Source: Neostapfia colusana
Lineage: Eukaryota; Streptophyta; Magnoliopsida; Poales; Poaceae
DNA: 64,000 nt
NCBI GenBank assembly: GCA_030760725.1
Contig: JASWHV010000005.1
Coordinates: 95,610,622-95,674,621, forward strand
Direction: 5' to 3'
The notes below the pieces were generated by a model, which worked only from the letters and a program-made list of their open reading frames with translations, ran no database searches and was not told the origin of the DNA. This document shows, piece by piece, positions 1 to 8,942 of this stretch. A program made the position numbers and the translations under genes. Numbering within the stretch: position 1 is the stretch's first letter; every line of letters begins with the position of its first letter.

Positions 1-647
1 TCAGCATGATACGACGCATATAGTGCGAGATCGTTAAACGCCCTGGAATATTCCAGCGCGTTCCGGCTCCCTTGTTGCAGGTGTAGGAACTCCTGCGTCT
101 TCCTCTTCATCAGACCTGGCGGTATATGATAGGCCCTGAAGGCCGTCCGGAACTCCGCCCAGGTCATCACTCGGTCGGTGGGCTGTGAAGCACAGAAGTT
201 GGCCCACCACGCGCTCGCGGTTCCTTGGAGCTGCTGGACCGCGAACTGAGTCTTGTGCTGCTCGCTGATTTGGAGCAGCCCGAACTTCATTTCTATGGCG
301 CGGAGCCAGTTGTCCGCGTAAAGTGGTTCATCCGCCCTTGAGAATACCGGGGGATGAGTTGCCAGGAAGTCAGAGTAGGAGCTCTGTTGACGCTCCTCAC
401 GGTCCTGACGTCTCTCTGGGCGAGACGTATTCGCAATTAAAGTTTGCAGCAGCTCCGTATGCTGCTGATGTGAACCCGCCATTGCCGCGACAATGTCGGC
501 CAATGTAACCGTCGGCAGTGGCGGTGGCGGTGTTTGCTGTTGCTGCTGGTGCTGTTGTTGTCCCGAGGAGTCCTCGGGAGGTGGTTGGGAGGTCTCTCCC
601 CCTTGACTGGTACCCCCAACGTCCGGGTTGGCACGAGTACGCGTCAT
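1..647 (-). CDS. gag: gag polyprotein, N-terminal part (element A)
   Basis: Structural capsid/nucleocapsid protein of a Ty3/gypsy retrotransposon, which packages element RNA in cytoplasmic particles. About 215 codons are open from the ATG at 647-645 to the window edge. After a short start comes a Gln/Pro-rich stretch (residues about 30-47), then a helix-like segment of the type LADIVAAMAG, then the retrotransposon gag core. The core has the conserved pattern PVFSRADEPLYADNWLRAIE, AWWANF, and TWAEFRTAFRAYHIPPG. The nucleocapsid zinc knuckle would lie beyond the window. I chose this ATG because the same position starts gag in elements F and H, each directly after a CAG splice-acceptor-like sequence. 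There are no stops or frameshifts in view. Confidence 0.85.
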   Translation of the reverse strand, partial: MTRTRANPDVGGTSQGGETSQPPPEDSSGQQQHQQQQQTPPPPLPTVTLADIVAAMAGSHQQHTELLQTLIANTSRPERRQDREERQQSSYSDFLATHPPVFSRADEPLYADNWLRAIEMKFGLLQISEQHKTQFAVQQLQGTASAWWANFCASQPTDRVMTWAEFRTAFRAYHIPPGLMKRKTQEFLHLQQGSRNALEYSRAFNDLALYASYHA

Positions 648-919
648 TCTGAAATTCAAAACAGCAGCGATTAGCACATGTCTTACTTAAAATTCCATAA
701 GCAACAGTTGGTATTGAAGTGACACATGATTAATTTGCACAACGTTCACATATATTGATAAAGCATAAACTTTATACAAGATACATTATTCTCGGATCTC
801 CGAGAAGTCGTGCTCATGTCGTCACTACCTATACATACGCTACTGTCTACACGACATGTCACCGATTACAAAAGTTGGGTTACGCTACCCTGGCTGCCCT
901 ACTTGGCAACTGTAACCCC
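648..919 (-). promoter_or_regulatory. ORF0-gag spacer with 3' splice-site-like end
   Basis: A 272-base noncoding gap between the ORF0 stop and the gag ATG. On the minus strand it ends in a T-rich tract followed by TTTCAG at 654-649, one base before the gag ATG. The same arrangement (CAG, zero or one base, ATG) precedes gag in elements H and F. That supports a functional 3' splice site allowing gag to be translated from a spliced RNA that lacks ORF0. The acceptor role is inferred. Confidence 0.5.
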
Positions 920-1864
920 CTACTCGGAGTAGAACTCGACCTCCTGGGGGTCGTCCTCCTCCGGTACCTCTGCTGGTGGCTCTGGGTCTACCACCTCTTC
1001 TCCCATCCCGGGTTCTCCCATTGCTGGAAGACCCAAGACTACCGGTACGCCTAACACCGGGGGCACGAGGTCCTGCAAAGCATGCACCTCGTCCATAGCT
1101 TGGTTGTAGTCCTCTTCCCAGCCTTGTCCTTCCTCAATAGCGTCGTCCCGCTCTTGAGCAAGGTCCTCATTCTGCTGGGTTAGGGTCTGCACCAGCTCTT
1201 GCAACGCCGCGATGTCAACACGGCTCTTCTTCCTTGCCTTCTTCAGACGACGCAGCTGATTGTGTTGTTCATTCAGTCGCTTGATCGTCGGAAGGAGCAC
1301 ATTGCGGAGTGCGCTGTGAGCACTCTCGAAATGATCTCCACGGCTTGTGCTCTCCTCGAACTTTGTGGCGAGATGCTCCGTATGAACAGCTTGGCTGTCC
1401 ATCACGGCGTTTCCCGCCCTCATCTGGAGGCTGAGATTTGCCTCCGCGGGGTTGTACCTTGGGCATCTCGGGTCCGTTGCTTCCCGGTACCTCTCTTCCC
1501 ACACATGCTGGGCTCGTCCCTCCACCGGAACGAGTGCGTATGGAGTGCCCTCCATAGTCTGCACGTGCAGTTGGCAGAAACGTGACATAGTGTCGCGGGC
1601 TGCCACTTGCCACATCCCTTCCGGTTGTCTTCCTCTCACCGTGACGGTGAATGGCACCCAACCGGGTGGCGTAGGTCCTGCAGGAACCTCAACATGGATC
1701 GTCCACGTCTTGTTCCCCTCCTCGCCTTCTTCCTTGGCGAAGTACTGCGGCATCTGACTATACCCGAAATATTGGAGCATTTGCCACAATGCTTCCGGGT
1801 AGCCGCTACGGTCAGAACAGTGGGAAGCCACCCACCCGTTCTCCAACTGTTTATCTGCTGCCAT
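920..1864 (-). CDS. ORF0, extra protein upstream of gag (element A)
   Basis: Intact 314-codon ORF on the element's sense strand, between leader and gag. Function unknown. Visible features: a Trp/Tyr-rich N-terminal region (residues 1-90, with WVASHC, ALWQML and WTIHVEVPAG), a basic patch (about 205-215, RRLKKARKKSR), a likely coiled coil (about 190-265, Leu heptads with many Glu/Gln), and an acidic, Pro-rich tail (284-314). I see no signal peptide, membrane segment or enzyme motif. From memory, additional ORFs before gag have been described in rice gypsy elements (orf0 of the RIRE group); whether this one is homologous needs a search. The ATG is directly preceded by TTTTTACAG, a good 3' splice-site match. 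The absence of stops, while neighbouring elements are badly decayed, suggests youth or selection. Confidence 0.75.
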   Translation of the reverse strand: MAADKQLENGWVASHCSDRSGYPEALWQMLQYFGYSQMPQYFAKEEGEEGNKTWTIHVEVPAGPTPPGWVPFTVTVRGRQPEGMWQVAARDTMSRFCQLHVQTMEGTPYALVPVEGRAQHVWEERYREATDPRCPRYNPAEANLSLQMRAGNAVMDSQAVHTEHLATKFEESTSRGDHFESAHSALRNVLLPTIKRLNEQHNQLRRLKKARKKSRVDIAALQELVQTLTQQNEDLAQERDDAIEEGQGWEEDYNQAMDEVHALQDLVPPVLGVPVVLGLPAMGEPGMGEEVVDPEPPAEVPEEDDPQEVEFYSE

Positions 1865-3350
1865 CTGTAAAAATATATTTGAGAATTGTCAAATATTTAT
1901 TTAAACAGTAAACCCCTGAGTTATAACATAAAACATGTCATTGAACCTATAAAACTTGGAAACATAGTTCAAATTTTTAAACAAATTTGACTGCTGATCT
2001 GCTGTTCCCATGACAGCTCTGACCAGTTTCCATTTCAACCTGATTTAGGCCATGTTAAAAGCAAAACCAGTTCTGGAGCTCAACATCAAAGTTAAAGCTA
2101 ACTCCAATAGCTTTCCAAAAAGCATTTGCTTGGCCTAAAATCTGTCCTGGTTCAAAAGTTATGAGATGTCGAAGTTAACAGAATTTCTGGAAACAATTGG
2201 ACAGCACCTCCCTGCCTTAGGTACTGATTTGATCCAAGAATCCCAGTTAATTCTATTCCTAATCTGACAAAACTTTCTGTTACAAAGTTGTAACCCATCT
2301 CATAAGCTTTCGAGAACTACCTCATTTTCTATTTTTGGATTCTTATGCAGGAAGTTATGCTTAATTTACAGAGAGTCTACAGAGAGTTTTTATTCTGTCC
2401 TGTTTTATGGACAGTTTCAATTCTACTGCATTTTTCGAGTGGTTAAGGGATGAAACACCTCTGGAACTTAACATAAAAGTTGTAAAGATCTTCCAAAGCT
2501 TTCCATAAATGTATCATACGACCCCAACCTCGAAATAACTCAACCTCTAACCTCTGATTAACTTCAGCCTTGATTTGGCTGAAAACAGAGTGCCCTGTCC
2601 TTAACATCCTATAAGTTGAAAACTTGTTAACTTTGAATATCCTGTTCAAGGGAAGGAGTTACATCAAGTTTTTCTACTTTGGATCAAAACCTTAAAGTTT
2701 TTAAATGAAGTTGTTCATTTAGTTGGGGTGTGACGTCGATGCGTCACCAGATTATGTCGGTACTACGTCCTCACAAAGGAAAAACCTATACCGGGCTTAG
2801 CCGGCTTCGTTAGTTCAGTGGCACTACTCGTCACTCGCACACGGATGCTACACGTCTACCGTTTCGTTGTCAGGCTACCTGCAGAAACTCAATCAATCGT
2901 CAGACTCGGCTGCACACCGAGCCCGGAATCCATACAGTTCGTACACCCGGCCGTCATCACTCGCCCGGATGTTCTCAAGCCAAACACGCCTTGAGTTACG
3001 TGTTCACGTTTCAGACCACGTGACGGGGTCTCCCAAATTGCACCACGAACTCCAGGGACAGACGTTGCTCGAATACCCCAAACGACATGAAGAGTCGTAG
3101 AGGATACTAAAGCGGGTCGGGTTACCTGCCACCCGTGGGGCTCCACCCTTCAGCTTGTGCGCACTGGTGGACAGCGCTTACGTGTACCCCCCAAGACATA
3201 AACGTCCCGAGATACACGATTTTCCGACATAACAAATAGGTTAATATGCCACTTTCTATAGGCTAATAACATCCTTATACGGGCTACTAACTCGTTCCTC
3301 ACTGGATTTTTGAAAAAGACGACCTTTGTACTGTGTTAAACCTCAAGCGA
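1865..3350 (-). other. Untranslated leader of element A
   Basis: About 1.5 kb between the primer binding site and ORF0, with no convincing coding sequence. Parts match the leaders of F (52794-55800) and H (30929-32839): a block around 2720-2860 corresponds to F 54770-54890, and a block around 3230-3300 to F 52860-52950. On the minus strand a donor-like CCA|GTGAGG lies at 3305-3297 (intron start at 3302), and an acceptor-like TTTTTACAG ends at 1865 just before ORF0. The shared layout suggests a leader intron, which is not proven here. Confidence 0.6.
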
Positions 3351-3362
3351 GCTCTGATACCA
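3351..3362 (-). promoter_or_regulatory. Primer binding site of element A
   Basis: The minus strand reads TGGTATCAGAGC three bases inside the LTR end. This matches the 3' end complement of plant initiator Met tRNA and primes minus-strand DNA synthesis. It identifies 3366-7408 as the 5' LTR and fixes the element's orientation. Confidence 0.9.
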
Positions 3363-3595
3363 CGCTGACACGACCCCATTGGTCCTGTCAAGCCAGGATC
3401 ACGCTGAGGGGTGCTGCGTTGCACAGCACCGTATAACACACGTCAAAGGTACAATGCGGAAGCGAAATTTTATTACATAAAAAAAATTGTATACATGTTT
3501 ACATCAAAATAAGTTCAGTCTACACTCACGGGCGTAGACTAAGCATCAAGTGCACGTTCAGCCCTTGAACGTGTCCTTGCTAGCACACACGCACA

Positions 3596-3684
3596 CTAAC
3601 TCTGCGGCATGCACGACTCCCACTCGACGGGGTTCCCCTCCTGGGGTTCCGTCTCATCTTCGGGAGTCCCTTCCTCATAGAACC
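3596..3684 (-). other. LTR micro-ORF, second exon-like segment (alpha)
   Basis: An 89-base open segment after an acceptor-like TTTTGCAG on the minus strand. It starts in phase 1 (two bases complete a Gly codon) and reads FYEEGTP then EPQEGNPVEWES, ending at a TAG at 3598-3596. Length and frame are identical in the other two alpha copies (7682-7770 and 15793-15881), and the ending resembles that of the gamma copy. It is acidic and of unknown function. Splicing to 4777-4857 is inferred from matching phases. Confidence 0.5.
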
Positions 3685-4776
3685 CTGCAAAAGCTTCAAA
3701 CACAAGCAGTGAGCACGAAGGCTCAGCAAGTCTGACCCGTCTCACCTAAACATGGAACTTCTACATGAGGGGTAATGGGTTGCATGAGGTAAAAATCAAT
3801 TGCAAGGACTCGCCTAATTAGTAGAACCTTACTTTCAAGTTTTAGCAGCAGGTTTGTGGAGAACCTTACGCTAAGGCACATGAGAGAGCCGCAATCAAAC
3901 AAGAAACGCATTTCTCTCATGTACTTTGCCCAAAGTTGAAAGGAACTTTAGTTAGCTCTAAGCTACAGCATATCATTAACAATCAATGTCCAGCTTTCAA
4001 TCAGCAACATTTTAACATGTGTCTAGCCTGTTCTTTCTACGTCACGGTACAGTGAACAAGTGGTACTCACTGACCGCGAGGGACGGCGATTATAATCGAT
4101 TTACACCTGCAGGGTTACCCGAACAACCCGTCACGTACGCCCGTACTCGATGTTGCCTACAACAACCATCACGGACGCCGTACGTGACTACCTTTCGCCC
4201 GTTAGCCAAATGTTGAACCGATCCAATCGTCCCGAGCAAGAGGTCTCTGCACGCGCATCTCAGTGCCGCCAGCCGATTTACACCTCGAGCTCTCAACCTA
4301 CCCTCTGAACGACCAGCTATGCCTCAACACCCAGCTACCCGAGTTACATCAGTTTCCCGGTTCCCATATAGCCGGTAGGTCTTCGGTACTGTTCTAGCTT
4401 GTTCAACTGGCCCGCACACGGCTCGGTCCTCAATCGACACAAGCGGAGCTATAGCACACAGGCCCCAACGTCCTGCTGCCCTTACTCTCCGCTCGGTCTG
4501 ATTTTCTTGCCATATGTATCATGTGCTATCTCTACCCGAGCAATGTGCCTCTAGCCTATTCTCGCGAGTAGTTCCAACTACTCGACTTGTACCGAATCCT
4601 ACTCTATCCTAGCAATGCAGTAGCTAACGGGGTTTGCAATACTAAACCCAACCCATGGTTCTCTTGGCTATGCAGTGGGGCTTCCAAACAAGACTCTAAT
4701 GCACAGAATAAAGGAAACAAGTATGTGCTCAAAACAATAAAAAATTGTAAAAAGTTTAATGCAAACCGGAGCTTGC

Positions 4777-4857
4777 CTTGCTGCTCTTGGTCGTAGGCTA
4801 GCTGTTCCTCCGGAGTAACGAAGTCTAGGACTTCGGGTTCCTCCTCGACCTTAGCGA
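4777..4857 (-). other. LTR micro-ORF, first exon-like segment (alpha)
   Basis: An 81-base open segment on the minus strand, between ATGTAG (acceptor-like) and CAAG|GCAAGC (GC-type donor-like). In frame it reads VAKVEEEPEVLDF, then a variable part, then DQEQQ. The same 81-base length and frame occur in all three alpha and both gamma LTR copies. It contains no ATG, so a coding role would need an upstream exon. Confidence 0.5.
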
Positions 4858-7436
4858 CTACATGATAAGAGCAATATATGTATCAATTTAAATGCATTTG
4901 TATTAACTTTGAAGTTGTGAAGTCTATAACCCTTGCTAGACAGACCTAATGACTGTAAAACTTTTACTGTGGCTTGGTTACAACCTAAACAGAGACTTGG
5001 TCAAGTTTTAGTTGCAGCAAAGCTCAATTGAGCCCTCCACAATTAATTATGTCCTTGACCTTAATTAAAGGCTTTTAGAGTGTTCTAAGCATTTTCATGA
5101 AACAAACTATGACTTTCTGAAAACTAGATTTCCAGAGGGTTATAATGGATTTGGTCTCACTTAATTTGGGGGTTCCTAACTAAAGATATGAGCCAAACAA
5201 TTTCAGAGAAAATTCTGAAAATGTTTCTGAACATTTTCTATTTTCTCTGGAACAGTTTCACTAATCACACCATTAGGTGGATTAAATGAGCTCAAATGGA
5301 TCTGAAATTTTTATGGTAGTTCAAGGATATTTTGGTGAACATCTCAGCAAAATTTCAGGATTTTTCTCCAAAGGATTCTCCAGTTAAAATTCCTAACAGT
5401 TTAAACTTTGAGGAATTAATTCTGGAGAAATAAGGAATTTCATGAAGTGAAACTTGATTTTCTGGAAAGTACTCAGAGAGATGAATCCAGCAAAATTTGG
5501 TTCACTCAATTTGGAGCTTTCTAGCCAAAGGTATGAGGATTTGAAGTTTGAAGGAAATCTGAAAATTGGGGAAAAGTTTAAACTCGCACGTGGGCACAGG
5601 GGACACGCGTCGCACGCCGAGGCGACAGCACACCGCGGCCCACAATGATTTTATGTGCCAGCACACCCGATCCCGGCCGCAGCCGGATCCCGATTCAAAA
5701 TATCTCCCGCTGACAGCTGGGGTCCACCCCCTTCTTCAACCTCGCGACACCCGCGCCCCGCCGCCGAGGGATCTCGCCGGAGAGCTCGCCGCCGGCCGCT
5801 GTACAGCTCCAAACTTCTCGATTCTGGCCGCCCCTGCCTACTTTTACTGGGGGAACAGGATCCGAGGGTCAGCTGCTCATGACAACGGCCGGAGCATGTT
5901 CGGCGACGAGCCGCCACCTCAGAACGACTTCGGCCATGTCGGCTGACTACCCTAGCACCTCAGCTACTTGGGAAACCGGTCGGGGAGCATCAGTGGACCT
6001 TATAGAAGGTCGACATGAGCTCGAGGCGGCTCGGGGAAGGCCCTAAATAGGTCCTCACCGTGCGCCTGATGCCGCCCATTCATTCCGCCATTAGTAGACC
6101 TCAAATTACGCCGGGCACAGAGGTTCTCCGGCCCAGAGTTGTGAAGGTAACTTGTGCGTCACCGTGTCTAGCTCGTGTGAGAGCGGCTTGAGGCCCTCTA
6201 ATCCTTTCTAGAGCACGAATTAAACAGAATCGTACCCGAAGGTCGTTCTGCACACAGAAAGGGGAAAAGTGGAAATTCGCCGCCGGTGAGCAACCACTCG
6301 AGCTGTGGCTCGGGGATGAGCAGCACCGGTCACCCGCGCGTCCAAGGGTGCCTTGGCTCGGGCGTGACAACGCCCTGGTTGGGCTGTCCACGAGAGCCCG
6401 AGGTGCGGCGGTTCCAAGTCCCGAATTTGATCTTTCGGCACAGCCGATATCAATCGGTTTCAACCGAATTCTAGCAACGGGGAGGGCGGAGGAAGGTCTC
6501 TAGTACCTTGCTGGGGCTCTGGAGTGGACGGAGGGAGCTGCGATCGGCATTCTCCGATCAAGTCCGAGCTGCGGAAGTTTTCGGCCGGCGCTGAGTTCTT
6601 GCGGGGAAGAACGGTGGTGCCTCGGCCGAGGAGGGGGGCATGCGCCTTAAGAAGGCTCTGCACCGCCTCACGCTCGCGCGTGGGCAAGCAGCTGCTGGCG
6701 CGGCGGCTGCCCTCGGTGGCGATCACCGCTGCGGCTCGGCGACCCGAGTGAAAAAGTCTCAGTCGATTTGATCTGAGCAGTGGCTGACATGTGGGTCCCA
6801 CCTCCAGTTTTAACCTCTGAAATTTACTCCTAATCACTGTTGTAAACAGTGAACCCCATACTACCCTTGGCAATTCAAATTATTCACCCATGAGCCATTT
6901 GAATTGATCAAAGTTCAAATGAGGTTTGGTTTGAATGAATTTCAGCACAAGTTCAGTTTGAAATTCAAATAAAGTTTGAATTTCTCCCCCATAGCTCATG
7001 TCAAGATCAACTCCAATTGGAGTGAAAATTGGTGTGTGAGTTCACAAAAATGTGCTGAGTAAGAATATGCCTTCCACTTTTAAATTCATGGGATAAAAAC
7101 AGTTTGAATTTGAATATGGTTTCAAACTGCCGTCTTCCTAACTATACCCAAACTGACCTCAAAAAGGTTTTGAATTTGGTTGAAACTTGGCATGGACATC
7201 CTTAGTAAAGCGTAGGAGTTTTCATATGTCCAGCCCATCTATATCACATGTGGGAAATACCACTTTTGCAATGTGTGAGTTTGTTCTCTAATGAGCATGT
7301 TGATAATTGTTACTTGCTCTTCATTTGTGTTCATCATTCTTCCTCAAATGAGGTGTGTGGTGTGGTGATGAACACTGCAAATGTGTGTCAAAAACTGAGG
7401 CCCTTACACCTTTGTACTGTGTTAAACCTCAAGCGA

Positions 7437-7448
7437 GCTCTGATACCA
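7437..7448 (-). promoter_or_regulatory. Primer binding site of element A'
   Basis: TGGTATCAGAGC on the minus strand, four bases from the end of the LTR 7453-11497. The following 31 leader bases match those after the primer binding site of A. The sequence then jumps to the start of the LTR of A at 7408. Confidence 0.9.
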
Positions 7449-7681
7449 GCGCTGACACGACCCCACGGTCTTGTCGAGCCAGGATCACGCTGAGGGGTGC
7501 TGCCTTGCACAGCACTGGATAACACACGTCAAAGGTACAATGCGGAAGCGAAATTTTATTACATAAAAAAGTTTGTATACATGTTTACATCAAAATAAGT
7601 TCAGTCTACACTCACGGGCGTAGACTACGCATCAAGTGCACGTTCAGCCCTTGAACGTGTCCTTGCTAGCACACACGCACA

Positions 7682-7770
7682 CTAACTCTGCGGCGTGCAC
7701 GACTCCCACTCGACGGGGTTCCCCTCCTGGGGTTCCGTCTCCTCTTCGGGAGTCCCTTCCTCATAGAACC
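7682..7770 (-). other. LTR micro-ORF, second exon-like segment (alpha)
   Basis: The 89-base counterpart of 3596-3684: acceptor-like TTTTGCAG, phase 1 entry, acidic open frame ending EWESCTPQS and a TAG at 7684-7682. Differences from the first copy are substitutions that keep the frame. Confidence 0.5.
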
Positions 7771-8861
7771 CTGCAAAAGCTTCAAACACAAGCAGTGAGC
7801 ACGAAGGCTCAGCAAGTCTGACCCGTCTCACCTAAACATGGAACTTCTACATGAGCGGTAATGGGTTACATGAGGTAAAAATCATTTGCAAGGACTCGCC
7901 TAATTAGTAGAACCTTACTTTCAAGTTTTAGCAGCAGGTTGTGGAGAACCTTACGCTAAGGTACATGAGAGAGCCGCAATCAAACAAGAAACACATTTCT
8001 CTCATTTACTTTGCCCAAAGTTGAAATGAACTTTAGTTAGCTCTAAACTACAGCAAGTCATTAGCAATCAAGTCCATCTTTCAACCAGCAACATTTTAAC
8101 ATGTAACTAGCCTGTTCTTTCTACGTCACGGTACAGTGAACAAGTGGTACTCACTGACCGCGAGGGACGGCGATTATAATCGATTTACAACTGCAGGGTT
8201 ACCCGAACAACCCGTCACGTACGCCCGTACTCGATGTTGTCTACAACAACCATCACGGACGCCATACGCAACTACCTTTCACCTGTTAGCCAAATGTTGA
8301 ACCGATCCAATCGTCCCGAGCAAGAGGTCCCTGCACGCGCATCTCAGTGCCGCCAGCCGATTTACACCTCGAGCTCTCAACCTACCCTCTGAACGACCAG
8401 CTATGCCTCAACACCCAGCTACCCGAGTTACATCGGTTTCCCGGTTCCCATATAGCCGGTAGGTCTTCGGTACTGTTCTAGCTTGTTCAACAGGCCCGCA
8501 CACGGCTCGGTCCTCAATCGACACAAGCGGAGCTATAGCACTCAGGCCCCAAAGTACTGCTGCTCTTACTCCCCGCTTGGTCTCATATTCTTGCCATGTA
8601 TTTCATGTGCTATTTTCTACCCGAGTCGAGTGCCTCTAGCCTATGCTCGCGAGTAGTTCCAACTACTCGACTTGTACCGAATCCTACGCTATCTTAGCAT
8701 TGTAGGTAGCTAAGGGGTTTGAAATCCTAAACCCAACCAATGGTTTTCTTGGCTATGCAATTGGGTTTTCATACAAGACTCTAATGCAAAGAATAAGGTA
8801 ATCAAGTATGTGCTCAAAACAATAAAAACTTGTAAAAAGGTTAATGCAAACCGGAGCTTGC

Positions 8862-8942
8862 CTTGCTGCTCTTGGTCGTAGGCTAGCTGTTCCACCGGAG
8901 TAACAAAGTCTAGGACTTCGGGTTCCTCCTCGACCTTAGCGA
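8862..8942 (-). other. LTR micro-ORF, first exon-like segment (alpha)
   Basis: The 81-base counterpart of 4777-4857. It is bounded by ATGTAG and by CAAG|GCAAGC, with an open frame reading VAKVEEEPEVLDF to DQEQQ. One or two conservative changes separate it from the other copies. Confidence 0.5.

Larger units (their letters stand above)
1..7408 (-). mobile_element. Ty3/gypsy element A, 5' part (family alpha)
   Basis: Read on the minus strand, this is a 5' LTR (7408 to 3366), a primer binding site, a 1.5-kb leader, an extra ORF (ORF0), and the start of gag running off the window at base 1. Protease, polymerase, integrase and the 3' LTR must lie to the left. The 5' end abuts 43-44 bases of leader belonging to a second alpha element (A'). 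The simplest reading is that A inserted into the leader of A', and the candidate 5-bp target duplication is 7409-7413. The missing left end prevents checking both TSD copies. The visible gag and ORF0 carry no stops, unlike most coding remains in this window. Confidence 0.85.
3366..7408 (-). repeat. 5' LTR of element A (family alpha, 4043 bp)
   Basis: Minus-strand LTR starting TGTAAGGGCC at 7408 and ending at 3366 next to the primer binding site. It aligns end to end with 7453-11497 (4045 bp) and, inverted, with the solo LTR 12071-16111 (4041 bp). A GC-rich core lies at about 5570-6770, with AT-rich flanks containing many TTGAA/TTCAA runs. ORFs in the GC-rich core differ between copies and are not treated as genes. 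Two short exon-like segments (3596-3684 and 4777-4857) are listed separately. Confidence 0.9.

Noticed and set aside
1199..1585. 128-codon plus-strand ORF
   Set aside because: Antisense shadow of ORF0 (920-1864).
5566..5946. 126-codon plus-strand ORF and similar ORFs in GC-rich LTR cores (for example 25071-25454, 35510-35926, 45645-46133)
   Set aside because: GC-rich LTR cores generate open frames by composition. The frames are not kept between LTR copies in a way that suggests protein coding.
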